A DNA stretch of 64,000 nucleotides from Dyella marensis (lineage in GTDB: Bacteria; Pseudomonadota; Gammaproteobacteria; Xanthomonadales; Rhodanobacteraceae): assembly GCF_900112865.1 (NCBI RefSeq), contig NZ_FONH01000002.1, forward strand, positions 168,713-232,712, read 5' to 3'. A program made the translations under genes and the position numbers. The notes under the pieces were generated by a model. That model had not been told where the DNA came from. It saw nothing but the letters and a program-made list of their open reading frames with translations, and made no database searches. Shown piece after piece: positions 42,589 to 51,313 of this stretch (position 1 is its first letter; every line of letters starts with the position of its first letter).

Positions 42589-43929
42589 ATGTCCATCGAA
42601 GCCTCATCGAAATCGCGGCCACCCTTCACGCGCTTGCGCTCGCTTCCCGCGATTTCTCACGAACCGCGCGGCGACCGGATGCTGCAGGTGATCCTGGCCG
42701 CGGTGGGCGCGATCGCCCTGATCGCGGCGCTCGCCGCGCACCTCGACATCGATGCGGGGCAACCGCGCGATGCCTGGACCGCGATGGTGATCTGCGCTTA
42801 TGCATGGACCTGCCTCGCGCTGGCGAGGGCGGGTTATTACCGGCTGTCGGCGGGCCTCACGGTGATCGGCAGCCTGCTGCTGATCGGGACCGGCTACGTC
42901 ATGTACGGGCTGCAGGCGCAGCCGGACCTGCTGATGGTCCATCTGCTGCCGTTGCTGCTGGCCGGGCTGCTGCTGGGCCGGGCGGCGGTGTGGTGGGTGG
43001 CCCTGGGCAGCGCCCTGTCGCTGGCGCTGGGAGCCTGGAGCGACCTGCACGGCGCCACCAGTGCGGGCGCTTCGTCCGAGACCTGGTCCAGCCTGTTTCT
43101 CGCGGGCATGAATTTCCTGGTGCTGGCGACCATCCTGGACCGCCTGATCCTTTCCTCGCAGCGCGCCATCGCGCGCAGCCGCGAGCTGGATGCGGCGTAC
43201 CGGGAACTGCAGCGCACCATGGACGAGAAAGAGCAGGCCTACGCGCGGCTGATGGAAGCGCAGCGCATGGAAGCGATCGGGCGCCTGTCGACCGGCGTCG
43301 CGCACGATTTCAACCATATCCTCAGCGTGATCATCGGGCTGGTCGCCTCCCCCGCGGCGCGGACCGCGCCGGAGGCGGCCCTGTCGCGGATCGAGCGGGC
43401 CGCGCGGCGCGGCACCATCCTGACCCGGCGGCTGCTGAGCTTCAGCCGCCCGCAAAGCCGCAACATGAGCGTGTTCGACCTCGGCGAGGCGATCGACGAG
43501 ATGTCATCGCTGATCGCCGCGATGTTCCATCCGCGCATCCGGGTGGATTTCGAGATCTCCGCCGGCGACCTGCTGGTCAAGGCGGATCGCGACGAGCTCG
43601 AGCTGGCCCTGCTGAACCTGGCCAGCAATGCCTCCGACGCGATGCCGGACGGCGGGCATTTCACGCTGTCGGCCAGTGTCGACGGCGAGCATGCCCTGGT
43701 GCGCGCCGAGGACAGCGGCGTCGGCATGCCGCCGCACGTCCTTGCCCATGTCTTCACGCCGTTCTTCAGCACCAAGCCGCGCGGCGAAGGCACGGGCATC
43801 GGGCTGACCATCGTGCATCGCTTCGTGACGGACTGCGGCGGCAGCATTGCCATCGACAGTCAGCCGGACCGGGGCACGCGCATCGAGATTCGTTTGCCGC
43901 CGCTGGATGAAGCGGCGGCGGTTCCATGA
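42589..43929 (+). CDS. Membrane histidine kinase, orphan
   Basis: Protein of 446 aa from the ATG at 42589; the start is uncertain (ATG at 42502, or Met at 42679 near the first helix). Five or six hydrophobic helices span about residues 32-190 with almost no periplasmic loops, followed by a coiled-coil linker. The kinase core has the H-box G-V-A-H239-D-F-N-H, N-box L-L-N-L-A-S-N-A-S-D, G1 D-S-G-V-G-M and G2 G-E-G-T-G-I-G-L. H-D-F-N is typical of kinases that resemble the C4-dicarboxylate or hybrid sensor branch. No response regulator is adjacent; the closest is at 53900. The N-terminal membrane sensor is not a known family to me. Confidence 0.85.
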   Translation: MSIEASSKSRPPFTRLRSLPAISHEPRGDRMLQVILAAVGAIALIAALAAHLDIDAGQPRDAWTAMVICAYAWTCLALARAGYYRLSAGLTVIGSLLLIGTGYVMYGLQAQPDLLMVHLLPLLLAGLLLGRAAVWWVALGSALSLALGAWSDLHGATSAGASSETWSSLFLAGMNFLVLATILDRLILSSQRAIARSRELDAAYRELQRTMDEKEQAYARLMEAQRMEAIGRLSTGVAHDFNHILSVIIGLVASPAARTAPEAALSRIERAARRGTILTRRLLSFSRPQSRNMSVFDLGEAIDEMSSLIAAMFHPRIRVDFEISAGDLLVKADRDELELALLNLASNASDAMPDGGHFTLSASVDGEHALVRAEDSGVGMPPHVLAHVFTPFFSTKPRGEGTGIGLTIVHRFVTDCGGSIAIDSQPDRGTRIEIRLPPLDEAAAVP

Positions 43930-43959
43930 CGGAACGCAAGGGTGATATGCATCGCTCCG

Positions 43960-44090
43960 CCCGCACCCTCATCCGGCTGCCGCCACCTTCTCCCGAAGGG
44001 AGAAGGATTCCACTTTGAAACGGTGAGGTGATCCCCTCTCCCTCCGGGAGAGGGGTTGGGGTGAGGGTTCGGGCGGAGCGCAACAGTGAT
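43960..44090. repeat. Intergenic dispersed repeat between convergent genes
   Basis: The stretch carries CTTCTCCCGAAGGGAGAAGG and CCCTCTCCCTCCGGGAGAGGG hairpins flanked by GCTCCGCCCGCACCCTCA and its complement. These are the same modules as in the 172-bp tandem repeat at 62961-63460. It lies between the converging stop codons at 43929 and 44100, so the stems probably end both transcripts. Confidence 0.75.
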
Positions 44091-44099
44091 GTGCACACC

Positions 44100-46424
44100 T
44101 CACCGGAAATACCGCGCAATCGCTTTCCCGCCTACATCCGAACGCCCGCTCCCCACCAGCACAAGCAAGCCCAGCAAGGTAACCAGCGTCCAGATCCACG
44201 GCCGCTGATACCACGGCTGCGGATGCACGATGGTCAGCACCGCGGGCGCGGAAGCCCACGGGCCGCCGACCACGCGAGCCTGCACTTCGAGCTGATGCAC
44301 GCCCCAGGGCACCACGGGATAGAGCAGGCTGCGGCTCTGGCCGGCATCGACCCAGTCGCGATCCACGCCGACCAGGCGAAAGCGAAACAGGGTTTCCTGC
44401 GGCCGCCCGAGATTGATCGCGGTGTAGCGGATCTCCAGGTTGCGCGAAAACGGAGGGAGCACCAGCCTGGGGCCGGCAAGGTCCAGCGCATGCCCGTTCA
44501 CCGCGGCGTATTCCACATGCGCGATCGGCGGCACCGGATCGGCGGCAGGCACCTTGGCCGGATTGAGCACGCCGAATCCCGACACCAGGGAAAACCACAG
44601 CCGGCCCTGCCCGTCCCGGTGACAGGTGGTCGATCCGCCGCCGTTGATTTCGGCGGGAATCAAGCCATCGCGCTCGGCGAAGCGGGCCGACTCGATCGAA
44701 GCGGCCGCCAGTTTCGGCGCGGGCAGCAGCGTCACGCCGAGATTGCCGGCCAGCCACAGGCGCCCGCGCTCGTCGGCCTCGATGCAGGACACCGTATCGT
44801 CGAACAAGCCGTTGCTGCGGTCGTAGTAGCGGATCGTGCCGTCCTTGATGCGGTTGAGCCCGCCGCCGTAGGTGCCGATCCACAGCGTGCCGTCGGCCTC
44901 CTCGTGCAGCGCGCGCGCGAAACGCGACGACAGCCCGTCGTCGACGGTCCAGTGCTCGGCGACCTGCTCCCCCTGCAGACGCCACGCGCCATGGTCGCCC
45001 ACGTACCAGTAGCCGCCGCTCCTGGCCTTGCTGACGTCATTGATGCGCATGCCCTGCAGCGCGTCGATGCGTTGCCGATGGGTAATGCGCCCGTCGGCGT
45101 CGATGTCGAGCAGCAAGGTCGACGCGCCGGTGGTCACCACATAGGCGCCGTCCTCGCGTTGCCATACGTTGACCGGCTCCTTGCTTGGCCAGGCTTCGAC
45201 GAGTTTCGGCTCGCCGTGGTCCAGGCGGCCCAGCTGGCCGTTGGCCGTGCCTATCCACAAGCTGCCGCGGCGGTCCAGCAGCAGGCTGAAGATGCAGGTG
45301 CTGCCCAGCGCGGGCAAGGTCGGCACGGCGCGCGCGCGGCCATCGCTGTCCCAATGAAAGAGGCCGCCGCAGGCGGAGCCCAGCCACAGCCCGTCGCTTC
45401 CGTCGGAGGCGATGGCGCGCCCGGCCATGACGGTGCCGAGCCTGCGTTCGCCCACCAGTCCGAACAAGGGCGCGCGGACCTTGAGCAGGCCGCTGTGGCC
45501 GCTGCCGGCCCACAGATTGCCCTCGTCGTCCCAGGTGAGGTTGGCGACACCCGGCACGGACAGCTCGGGCGCTTCCTGCCAGCCGCCGCGGCCGTCCTGA
45601 AGCAGCACGCGTCCGCTCGCCTGCGCTACCCACCAGCGGCCGTTCGGCGCCTGCGCGGCGTCCCTGGGTTGCGCCACGCCGAGCGCCTGCCACGCATGCG
45701 TAGCCGGCGCATACCGGTACAGCTCCCGCCCGGTGCCGACCAGCAAGCCATCGCCGTCGCGCTTGAGTAGCCACACGACCCGCTCTCCCGCCGGCAGCGC
45801 GACCGGTACGAGCGCGTCGCGATCGACCAGGTAAAGACCGCTGGTGCCGCCGACAAACAGGGCGCCCGCCTTATCGATGGCCAGCTGGTTGTAGCCGACC
45901 GCGCTGGAATGCTCGGTCCACTGCACCTGCGCGCTGATCGGATCGAGTTTCAGCAATCCTGCATTGCCGGCCATCCAGATCGCGCCATCGGCCGCCTGCA
46001 GGATCGAGTTGACCTGGCAGCTCCCGGCACACACCGGCAGGTGGCGGAAGCCGGTGCGGTCGCGCACGCTCAGGCCAGCATCCTCGGTGCCGACCCAGAG
46101 GCGCCCGTCGCGGCTTTCCAGCAGCGCAGTGACCCGGTCGCTGACAGGCGCGCCGGCCTGGCCGCTCGCCGAACGCGAGCGGCCATGAAAAATGGTGAAC
46201 GTGGTGCCGTCGAAACGGGCGAGCCCGCCGAAGGTGCCCACCCACAGATAGCCGTCGCGGGCCTGCACGATGGCGTTCACATGCGACTGCGGCAGGCCGT
46301 CGTCGCTGCTGTACGCGCGCACGCCGACGCGGTAGTCGAAGGCCGGGTTCGCCCAGGCCCGCGTGCCCATGACCAGCAGTGCCCATCCGAACAGCACGAT
46401 GGACCGCCAGCAGGCGTTGCGCAT
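44100..46424 (-). CDS. Two-component-type propeller/Y_Y_Y sensor lacking an output domain
   Basis: Protein of 774 aa from ATG 46424; a GTG at 46493 is in frame. Neither start has a good binding site, but the ATG gives a clean signal peptide ending A-W-A-N. The periplasmic part is made of Reg_prop beta-propeller blades (repeats of L-W-V-G-T-x-x-G-L: Y-L-W-V-G-T-F-G-G-L, R-L-W-V-G-T-E-D-A-G, L-W-I-G-T-Y-G-G-G-L) and a Y_Y_Y domain at about 640-735 ending Q-P-W-Y-Q-R-P-W. One transmembrane helix (about 740-757) is followed by only some 15 residues. Relatives continue into a histidine kinase, GGDEF or HTH output, which is missing. Either truncated, or it signals through a partner. Confidence 0.85.
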   Translation of the reverse strand: MRNACWRSIVLFGWALLVMGTRAWANPAFDYRVGVRAYSSDDGLPQSHVNAIVQARDGYLWVGTFGGLARFDGTTFTIFHGRSRSASGQAGAPVSDRVTALLESRDGRLWVGTEDAGLSVRDRTGFRHLPVCAGSCQVNSILQAADGAIWMAGNAGLLKLDPISAQVQWTEHSSAVGYNQLAIDKAGALFVGGTSGLYLVDRDALVPVALPAGERVVWLLKRDGDGLLVGTGRELYRYAPATHAWQALGVAQPRDAAQAPNGRWWVAQASGRVLLQDGRGGWQEAPELSVPGVANLTWDDEGNLWAGSGHSGLLKVRAPLFGLVGERRLGTVMAGRAIASDGSDGLWLGSACGGLFHWDSDGRARAVPTLPALGSTCIFSLLLDRRGSLWIGTANGQLGRLDHGEPKLVEAWPSKEPVNVWQREDGAYVVTTGASTLLLDIDADGRITHRQRIDALQGMRINDVSKARSGGYWYVGDHGAWRLQGEQVAEHWTVDDGLSSRFARALHEEADGTLWIGTYGGGLNRIKDGTIRYYDRSNGLFDDTVSCIEADERGRLWLAGNLGVTLLPAPKLAAASIESARFAERDGLIPAEINGGGSTTCHRDGQGRLWFSLVSGFGVLNPAKVPAADPVPPIAHVEYAAVNGHALDLAGPRLVLPPFSRNLEIRYTAINLGRPQETLFRFRLVGVDRDWVDAGQSRSLLYPVVPWGVHQLEVQARVVGGPWASAPAVLTIVHPQPWYQRPWIWTLVTLLGLLVLVGSGRSDVGGKAIARYFR

Positions 46425-46572
46425 GCGCCAACGGCGCAAAGCGGCGGGTGTCTTCGCAGTTGCGCAACCGCTGGGAGGATAAAAGTCGGTCACGGGAGAG
46501 TTGGCGGACGCGATCCGGGCTTTTTAGCGGCTGACACGACGGTATGGCAAGCCGAGCCAGGCCGGCGAGGCT

Positions 46573-47007
46573 TCAGCTCACTCCGCGCTCGCGCCGCGCT
46601 GCCCGCAGGTTCACCTGCGCATCGCCCCGCTCCAGCATGGCAGCCGTCGCCGCGCCCTCGGCGCTGGCCATGAACCGGTCCACGCACGCCGACAGCGCCG
46701 CCTGCGACATATCCAGCTGCGCGCGCAGCATCCGCTGCGCATTCCAGTACGCAACCACATACACCACAGGGCAGGCGGCAAAGCCCGCCGCCGCCACCCA
46801 CGGCGAACCGGCGAACAACGCCGCCAGCAGGCAGGACAAGGCCACGCCAACTGCCGCCCGGGTCGACGCCGCCCGCGCGCGACGCCGATAGACCAGCGCG
46901 TAGATCGCCATCCGCTCGCTCTCGTTGCGCGCCCGCTCGTCGGGTTCGCCGCGTCGCAGTTCCTTGGGCAGATGCGCCGTGGTCAGTTCTTCCGGATCGA
47001 TCATCAT
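46573..47007 (-). CDS. Small membrane protein of unknown function
   Basis: Protein of 144 aa. The ATG at 47007 (a second at 47004) has GGTGAGG upstream, four bases beyond the stop codon of the autotransporter gene, so the two are probably cotranscribed. The N-terminal 45 residues are charged; two hydrophobic helices lie at about 49-68 and 70-87; then comes an amphipathic Ala-rich helix with A-Q-L-D-M-S-Q-A-A-L-S. I recognise no family. Tight coupling hints at a role with the autotransporter, but this is only context. Confidence 0.6.
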   Translation of the reverse strand: MMIDPEELTTAHLPKELRRGEPDERARNESERMAIYALVYRRRARAASTRAAVGVALSCLLAALFAGSPWVAAAGFAACPVVYVVAYWNAQRMLRAQLDMSQAALSACVDRFMASAEGAATAAMLERGDAQVNLRAARRERGVS

Positions 47008-47011
47008 CGCC

Positions 47012-49924
47012 TCACCATGACCAGCGCAGTCCGACGCGGCCGGCGACGACGCGCTGTCGCTCGCCGGCGAGATTCCCGGTGTAGCTCACCGACGCATACA
47101 CGCTGCCGCCGCCGGGGAAGGACATCGCCACGCCCGCATCCGCCTGCCCCAGGGTCTGGCGCGTGGACGTGCCGACCGGGTCAAGCCCGCCGAAGGTGGT
47201 GACATCGTCGGCGCCGGTGGTGCGCAGCACATGCAGTCGCACATACGGTTGCCAGGTGGTGCCGCCGGCCTGCCAGGTGCCGGCGAGACGCACGCCGACT
47301 CGCCCGGTCACCGCCTGCCCGCTGCGGAACGAGACGCTGGAAATACCGTCGTCCAGGCGCCCGAGCGCGAGGTGCTGCCACACCAGTTGTGCCTGCGGCT
47401 CGATGCGCAGGCCATGGCCCAACGCCAGTGACCAGCCGCTCTCCAGCGATGCAGTCAGCGCATGGCCATGCGCGCTCGCCTGCACGCCATCGCGCGAGGT
47501 GGGATCGAAACGGTAGGCGGTGCCCATCAGCACCGCATCGGCATACCAGCCGCGCGGCGCCAGATGCGTCCAGTAGCCACCGGCGCTGTAGGCATCCAGG
47601 CGCAGGCGGCCCACGGCGAGATCCTGCATGCCGGAGGCAAAGCCGTGCGCTTCGCCGCTGGAGCGCGCGAAGCCGGCGAACACGCCGTAGTGGTTGCGCT
47701 GGCCCGCGGCGCCGAGGTCCGCATAGATGTCCTGGCCGACCTGCGCGCCGCTCACCGTGCCCGAATAACGCGGATCCAGCGTGCCGCCCTGCGACATCGC
47801 GCTATGTCCGCCCCACACGCGCCCCCATGCCGCGGGCAGCTCGCCGCTCTCATCCAGCTGCGCCTGCTCGCCCTGGCGTGCGTGGAAGTTTTCCAGCTGC
47901 ATGGCGCCGAGCTGGCGTGCGACAGAAGGAGCCACGGCGTAGAGCGCGGCTTCGGGGCGATACAGCACGACGGGTTGGGATGGTGTTGATGGGGTCGGTG
48001 CGGGTGCAGGTGCAGGTGCCGGCGCAGGTGCCGGTGCCGGTGCCGGTGCCGGTGCCGGTGCCGGTGCAGGTGCAGGTGCAGGCGCCGGTGCAGGTGCAGG
48101 TGCCGGTGCAGGCGCCGGTGCCGGTGCTGGTGTAGGTGCAGGCGCAGGTGCAGGTGCAGGCGCCGGTGCCGGTGCAGGCGCCGGTGCAGGCGCCGGTGCA
48201 GGAGCCGGTGCCGGTGCCGGTGCAGGTGCAGGTGCAGGTGCAGGTGCCGGTGCAGGCGCAGGCGCAGGTGCCGGTGCAGGCGCCGGTGCCGGTGCCGGTG
48301 CAGGTGCAGGTGCAGGTGCAGGTGCCGGCGCAGGTGCCGGTGCCGGCGCAGGTGCCGGTGCAGGTGCAGGTGCAGGTGCAGGTGCCGGTGCAGGCTGCGT
48401 ATTGCGCAGGTACCAGTCCTCCGTCGTGCCGGACGTGACACCGCCCTTCACCAGCAGATATTCATAGGCCCCCGCTTTCAGCGAGCCGCCACTCAAAGTG
48501 AACGCTGACGCGTCGGTGATCGCTCCGTTCGTAGCCTGCACCACCATGATCCCGTCGGACACGGTGGCCGCGCCCTGCCCGCCCAGGTTGGTGATCTTCA
48601 GCAAGGTCGAACCGGTTGCCGTGCCGCCGTTCACCACCAGCCTGTCCGCCGGCGAACCGTCGGCGCCGAGCACGACGTTCATGGCGATCGTGCCGTTGCG
48701 GCCGACATAGCTGCCCACCGTCAGCGTGCGCCCCACGCCCTGGTCGGCGCCGATGCGCACCAGGCCGGCGTTGCTCAGCTGCCCGCTGATGGCGAAGTTG
48801 CCCAGCGTGCCGCCGGCGAACGCCGGCAGCGCATCCGCCACCGCCACCGTACCCTGGTTGTCGACATCGCCGATGACGCTGCCGTAGCCGCCGAGCGTCG
48901 CGCCGGCCACCACGCTGAGCGGACCGCGCAGCGTCGCCGCCGCCGTCGATGCGTCGCCGATGGCGAGCGTGCCGCCCGCGCGCAACTGCATGCCGCCGGC
49001 ATAGGCCGAATTGTCGGCCGTAAGCAGCAGCGTGCCCTGCTGCACATCGACCGAGGTGATGCCGATAGCGCCAAGCGACCGTCCGACGATCCAGGTGCCG
49101 TCGTCCAGCTTGCGCAAGGTCTGGAAGTTGGCGATGGTCGGCAGCGTGTCGGTGCCGCTGCCATTGAGCGTGAGCAGGTTGCTGCCGCCACCGCCATTGA
49201 TGCTGCCGCTCACCGACGAGCCGCCGTACAGGCGCAAGGTGTCGTTGCCGCCAGCGAACACCAGGTTGCCGATCACCTTGCCCTTGTTGGTGAAATCCAG
49301 CGTGCTGCTGCCGGTCGCGCCGATCACGTTGCCCGGCGCCTGGATCACGCCGGTCTCGTTGTTGACGACGTAGTTGCCGCCGGACTTGGCCTGGAACCAG
49401 ATCGCCGCGGCGTTCATCGAGCGGATCGTGCCGCTGTTGACGATGTGGTTGCCGGCGCCCTGCGGATTCACCGCCTCGCCGTTGTTCTCGGAACCGGCGG
49501 CGAGCACGGTCGCGCCCTGCTCCACCGTAAGCGTGCTGTCGCTGCGGAAATCGATGGTATTGGCGCCGGACTTGTACAGGCCGGTCGCGCGCACCGCATT
49601 GTTCTGCACCAACGCGCCAGACTTGATCACGATGCTGGCGCGGTCGAACAAGGCGATCGCGGAAGCATCGCCGACCACGATCTGCGCGTTGGCGTTCACG
49701 GTCACGCTGGCGCCGGTCGCGGCATTGGGGCCGGTGCCGACGGTGCTGGTCCACGGCGCGGGCGCCGCGGTGTCGCACACGGTGGACGTGCCCGTGGTGG
49801 TGCACGCGGCATGCGCCTGCGTGAACCAGCCGAAGCTCGACAACACCGCCACGCACAGCACGCGGCGCGACGGCCAGGAGCGTGCGGGCATGCGCGGCGG
49901 CGCGTTCTGGTGAAGATGGCACAT
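47012..49924 (-). CDS. Type Va autotransporter with long Pro-Ala linker
   Basis: Protein of 970 aa, ATG at 49924 with AAGGGGA upstream (a Met 43 codons earlier is also in frame). Signal peptide to about residue 39, ending A-H-A-A. Residues about 40-500 form a beta-helix passenger with autotransporter-type repeats (G-G-T-L-A-I-G, L-G-G-Y-G-S-V-I-G-D, Q-G-T-L-L-L). Residues about 510-642 are an almost pure Pro-Ala repeat. Residues about 690-970 are the beta-barrel (W-G-R-V-W-G-G, G-V-F-A-G-F-A-R, G-Y-W-T-H, V-G-L-R-W-S-W-stop with terminal Trp). The passenger carries no protease or lipase triad I can see, so an adhesin role is likely. The Pro-Ala spacer would lift the passenger away from the cell surface. 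Confidence 0.9.
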   Translation of the reverse strand: MCHLHQNAPPRMPARSWPSRRVLCVAVLSSFGWFTQAHAACTTTGTSTVCDTAAPAPWTSTVGTGPNAATGASVTVNANAQIVVGDASAIALFDRASIVIKSGALVQNNAVRATGLYKSGANTIDFRSDSTLTVEQGATVLAAGSENNGEAVNPQGAGNHIVNSGTIRSMNAAAIWFQAKSGGNYVVNNETGVIQAPGNVIGATGSSTLDFTNKGKVIGNLVFAGGNDTLRLYGGSSVSGSINGGGGSNLLTLNGSGTDTLPTIANFQTLRKLDDGTWIVGRSLGAIGITSVDVQQGTLLLTADNSAYAGGMQLRAGGTLAIGDASTAAATLRGPLSVVAGATLGGYGSVIGDVDNQGTVAVADALPAFAGGTLGNFAISGQLSNAGLVRIGADQGVGRTLTVGSYVGRNGTIAMNVVLGADGSPADRLVVNGGTATGSTLLKITNLGGQGAATVSDGIMVVQATNGAITDASAFTLSGGSLKAGAYEYLLVKGGVTSGTTEDWYLRNTQPAPAPAPAPAPAPAPAPAPAPAPAPAPAPAPAPAPAPAPAPAPAPAPAPAPAPAPAPAPAPAPAPAPAPAPAPAPAPAPAPAPAPAPTPAPAPAPAPAPAPAPAPAPAPAPAPAPAPAPAPAPAPAPAPAPAPTPSTPSQPVVLYRPEAALYAVAPSVARQLGAMQLENFHARQGEQAQLDESGELPAAWGRVWGGHSAMSQGGTLDPRYSGTVSGAQVGQDIYADLGAAGQRNHYGVFAGFARSSGEAHGFASGMQDLAVGRLRLDAYSAGGYWTHLAPRGWYADAVLMGTAYRFDPTSRDGVQASAHGHALTASLESGWSLALGHGLRIEPQAQLVWQHLALGRLDDGISSVSFRSGQAVTGRVGVRLAGTWQAGGTTWQPYVRLHVLRTTGADDVTTFGGLDPVGTSTRQTLGQADAGVAMSFPGGGSVYASVSYTGNLAGERQRVVAGRVGLRWSW
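47998..48395 (-). repeat. Hexanucleotide repeat encoding (Pro-Ala)n, about 66 units
   Basis: About 400 bp of the plus strand consist of GGTGCA, GGTGCC, GGCGCA and GGCGCC hexamers in mixed order, encoding Pro-Ala on the minus strand, with two Thr substitutions. The unit of six keeps the frame whatever the copy number, so the linker can lengthen or shorten without breaking the gene. The plus strand is also open through it but codes for nothing recognisable. Confidence 0.95.
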
Positions 49925-50243
49925 GGCGTGGATTCCCCTTGCGCTTGCGCTCGCCGGTGCGCGCCGATGCGCACGCAGGCGAAGCAGCGGCGCCTGGCGC
50001 CGCTGTTTGAAACGAGATGCGTGGATGACGATCCGGGAAGCGGCGCCGGCCACATCGCGGCGGCGAATTGCTGCGCTTCCGTCCCCAGGGTTGCCGTTCG
50101 ATCCTTATGTGGACCCGTTCGCAAAACCGGAAACGGGAGCCGCAACCCTGCGAGTCCAGTGTAGGAAGGTGCGGCCAGGCGCGAAGGGGCCGCAGCGCGC
50201 CAGCGCTTGGTCAGGCGAGGCCATTCGCCACCACGCGCAAGGC

Positions 50244-50330
50244 GTAGGTTGGGGTGAGCGCAGCGAACCCCAACGTGGCGTTTGCCCGTGCGAGGTGCGT
50301 TGGGGTTCGCTGCGCTTACCCCAACCTACG
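50244..50330. repeat. Long inverted repeat (32-nt arms)
   Basis: The arm GTAGGTTGGGGTGAGCGCAG...CAACG at 50244-50275 is matched by its reverse complement at 50298-50329 with one mismatch and a 22-nt loop. It lies between the stop of the Roadblock operon (50337) and the start of the autotransporter gene (49924). It is likely a dispersed palindromic element, possibly acting as terminator for the Roadblock operon. The rest of 49925-50243 shows nothing but probable promoter sequence. Confidence 0.85.
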
Positions 50331-50336
50331 CCCTGC

Positions 50337-50738
50337 TTATGGCCCTGGCTGCTCCGCCTCGCACACCTCGCGCGCGCACGTCCTGGCATACCCCAGTACC
50401 AAGCCCAGGCTCACCTCGCTCTGCGCCAGCACCGCCACGATCAAGCCCACCTTCCCGCGCGGCACCTTGCACGCCACCAGCTTGTGCGTGCGTCCTTCGA
50501 TCAGCAGATAACCCGGCGAATCGGCGGCCAGTTCCGCCATCACGCTGTTGGACAGCGCCATCAGCGAGCTGCTCATCGCCGCGAACTTGCCCACCGGCAC
50601 GCGCGCGCGCGAACGCTCCGCGTAGCAGCGGCCGTCGCGCAGCGCGAACATGCCGGCGACGATGCCCTGGCAATGCGTCATCGCCTTGTCCAGCGCGGCC
50701 AGGCACTGGCGCTGGCTGGGCAGGTCCAGGCCGCTCAT
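50337..50738 (-). CDS. Roadblock/LC7 domain protein
   Basis: Protein of 133 aa, last gene of a five-gene leftward operon; its ATG overlaps the GTPase stop (ATGA, 50735-50738). It fits the Roadblock/LC7 (MglB-like) fold: a first helix, then strands V-A-G-M-F-A-L-R-D-G-R and the helix F-A-A-M-S-S-S-L-M-A-L-S, followed by Y-L-L-I-E-G-R-T-H-K-L-V and V-G-L-I-V-A-V-L-A. Such proteins dimerise and act as GTPase-activating partners of small Ras-like GTPases. The partner is most likely the gene just upstream. Confidence 0.82.
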   Translation of the reverse strand: MSGLDLPSQRQCLAALDKAMTHCQGIVAGMFALRDGRCYAERSRARVPVGKFAAMSSSLMALSNSVMAELAADSPGYLLIEGRTHKLVACKVPRGKVGLIVAVLAQSEVSLGLVLGYARTCAREVCEAEQPGP

Positions 50739-51313
50739 GCCAGGCCCTCGGTGCGGCCCGGCTCGCCGTTCGGCTCGAAGCCGAAGCCGAATTCCAGGAT
50801 CACCAGCAGCAGTTCGATCAGGTGCGCGATGTCTTCGCGCCGGCGCGCATCGACCGTCATCACCGGCGCCATCAGGCCGTGCTCGCGCACCGTTTCGCGG
50901 CAGCGTTCGGCGATGGCGTCGGCGGCCTGCTCGCTTTTGTTCAGCGCCACGATGAACGGCATCTTGCGCAGGTCGCCGCGGTGGCAGGCCAGCGTGCGCG
51001 ACAGCTCCTCGACGGCGTCGCCGCTGGTGGCATCCACCAGCACGATGGCGCCGAGCAGGCCGGCGCGCACCACCTCGAACATGTAGCTGAAGCGCTCCTG
51101 CCCCGGCAATCCATAGAGAAGCACGCGGCTGTCGCCGTCCAGCTGCAGTTCGCCGTAGTCCAGCGCCACGGTGGTGGTTTCCTTCAGGTCGCGCAACTCG
51201 TCCGTGCAGGGCACGTCGGTGGAGACCGGATCGATTTCGCTCAGTGCGCGGATGCAGGTGGTCTTGCCCGAGCCCGGAGCCCCCATGAAAACGATCTTGT
51301 GGACTTCGCCCAT
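50735..51313 (-). CDS. Small Ras-like GTPase (MglA/CvnD-like)
   Basis: Protein of 192 aa. P-loop G-A-P-G-S-G-K-T-T (about residues 11-19), switch I E-T-T-T-V-A-L-D-Y-G, switch II G-L-P-G-Q-E-R-F (usual D-x-P-G-Q-E, so the Mg-coordinating Asp is replaced by Gly), G4 N-K-S-E instead of N-K-x-D. It belongs to the bacterial small GTPases that accompany Roadblock proteins (MglA, conservon CvnD type). ATG at 51313 is used; 51316 is equally possible, both overlapping the upstream stop. Likely a GTP-dependent switch for polarity or signalling. The altered G3 and G4 residues may change nucleotide handling. Confidence 0.82.
   Translation of the reverse strand: MGEVHKIVFMGAPGSGKTTCIRALSEIDPVSTDVPCTDELRDLKETTTVALDYGELQLDGDSRVLLYGLPGQERFSYMFEVVRAGLLGAIVLVDATSGDAVEELSRTLACHRGDLRKMPFIVALNKSEQAADAIAERCRETVREHGLMAPVMTVDARRREDIAHLIELLLVILEFGFGFEPNGEPGRTEGLA

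Noticed and set aside
47998-48395. CRISPR array or minisatellite outside a gene
   Set aside because: The unit is a 6-bp hexamer without spacers and is in frame as Pro-Ala within the autotransporter gene.
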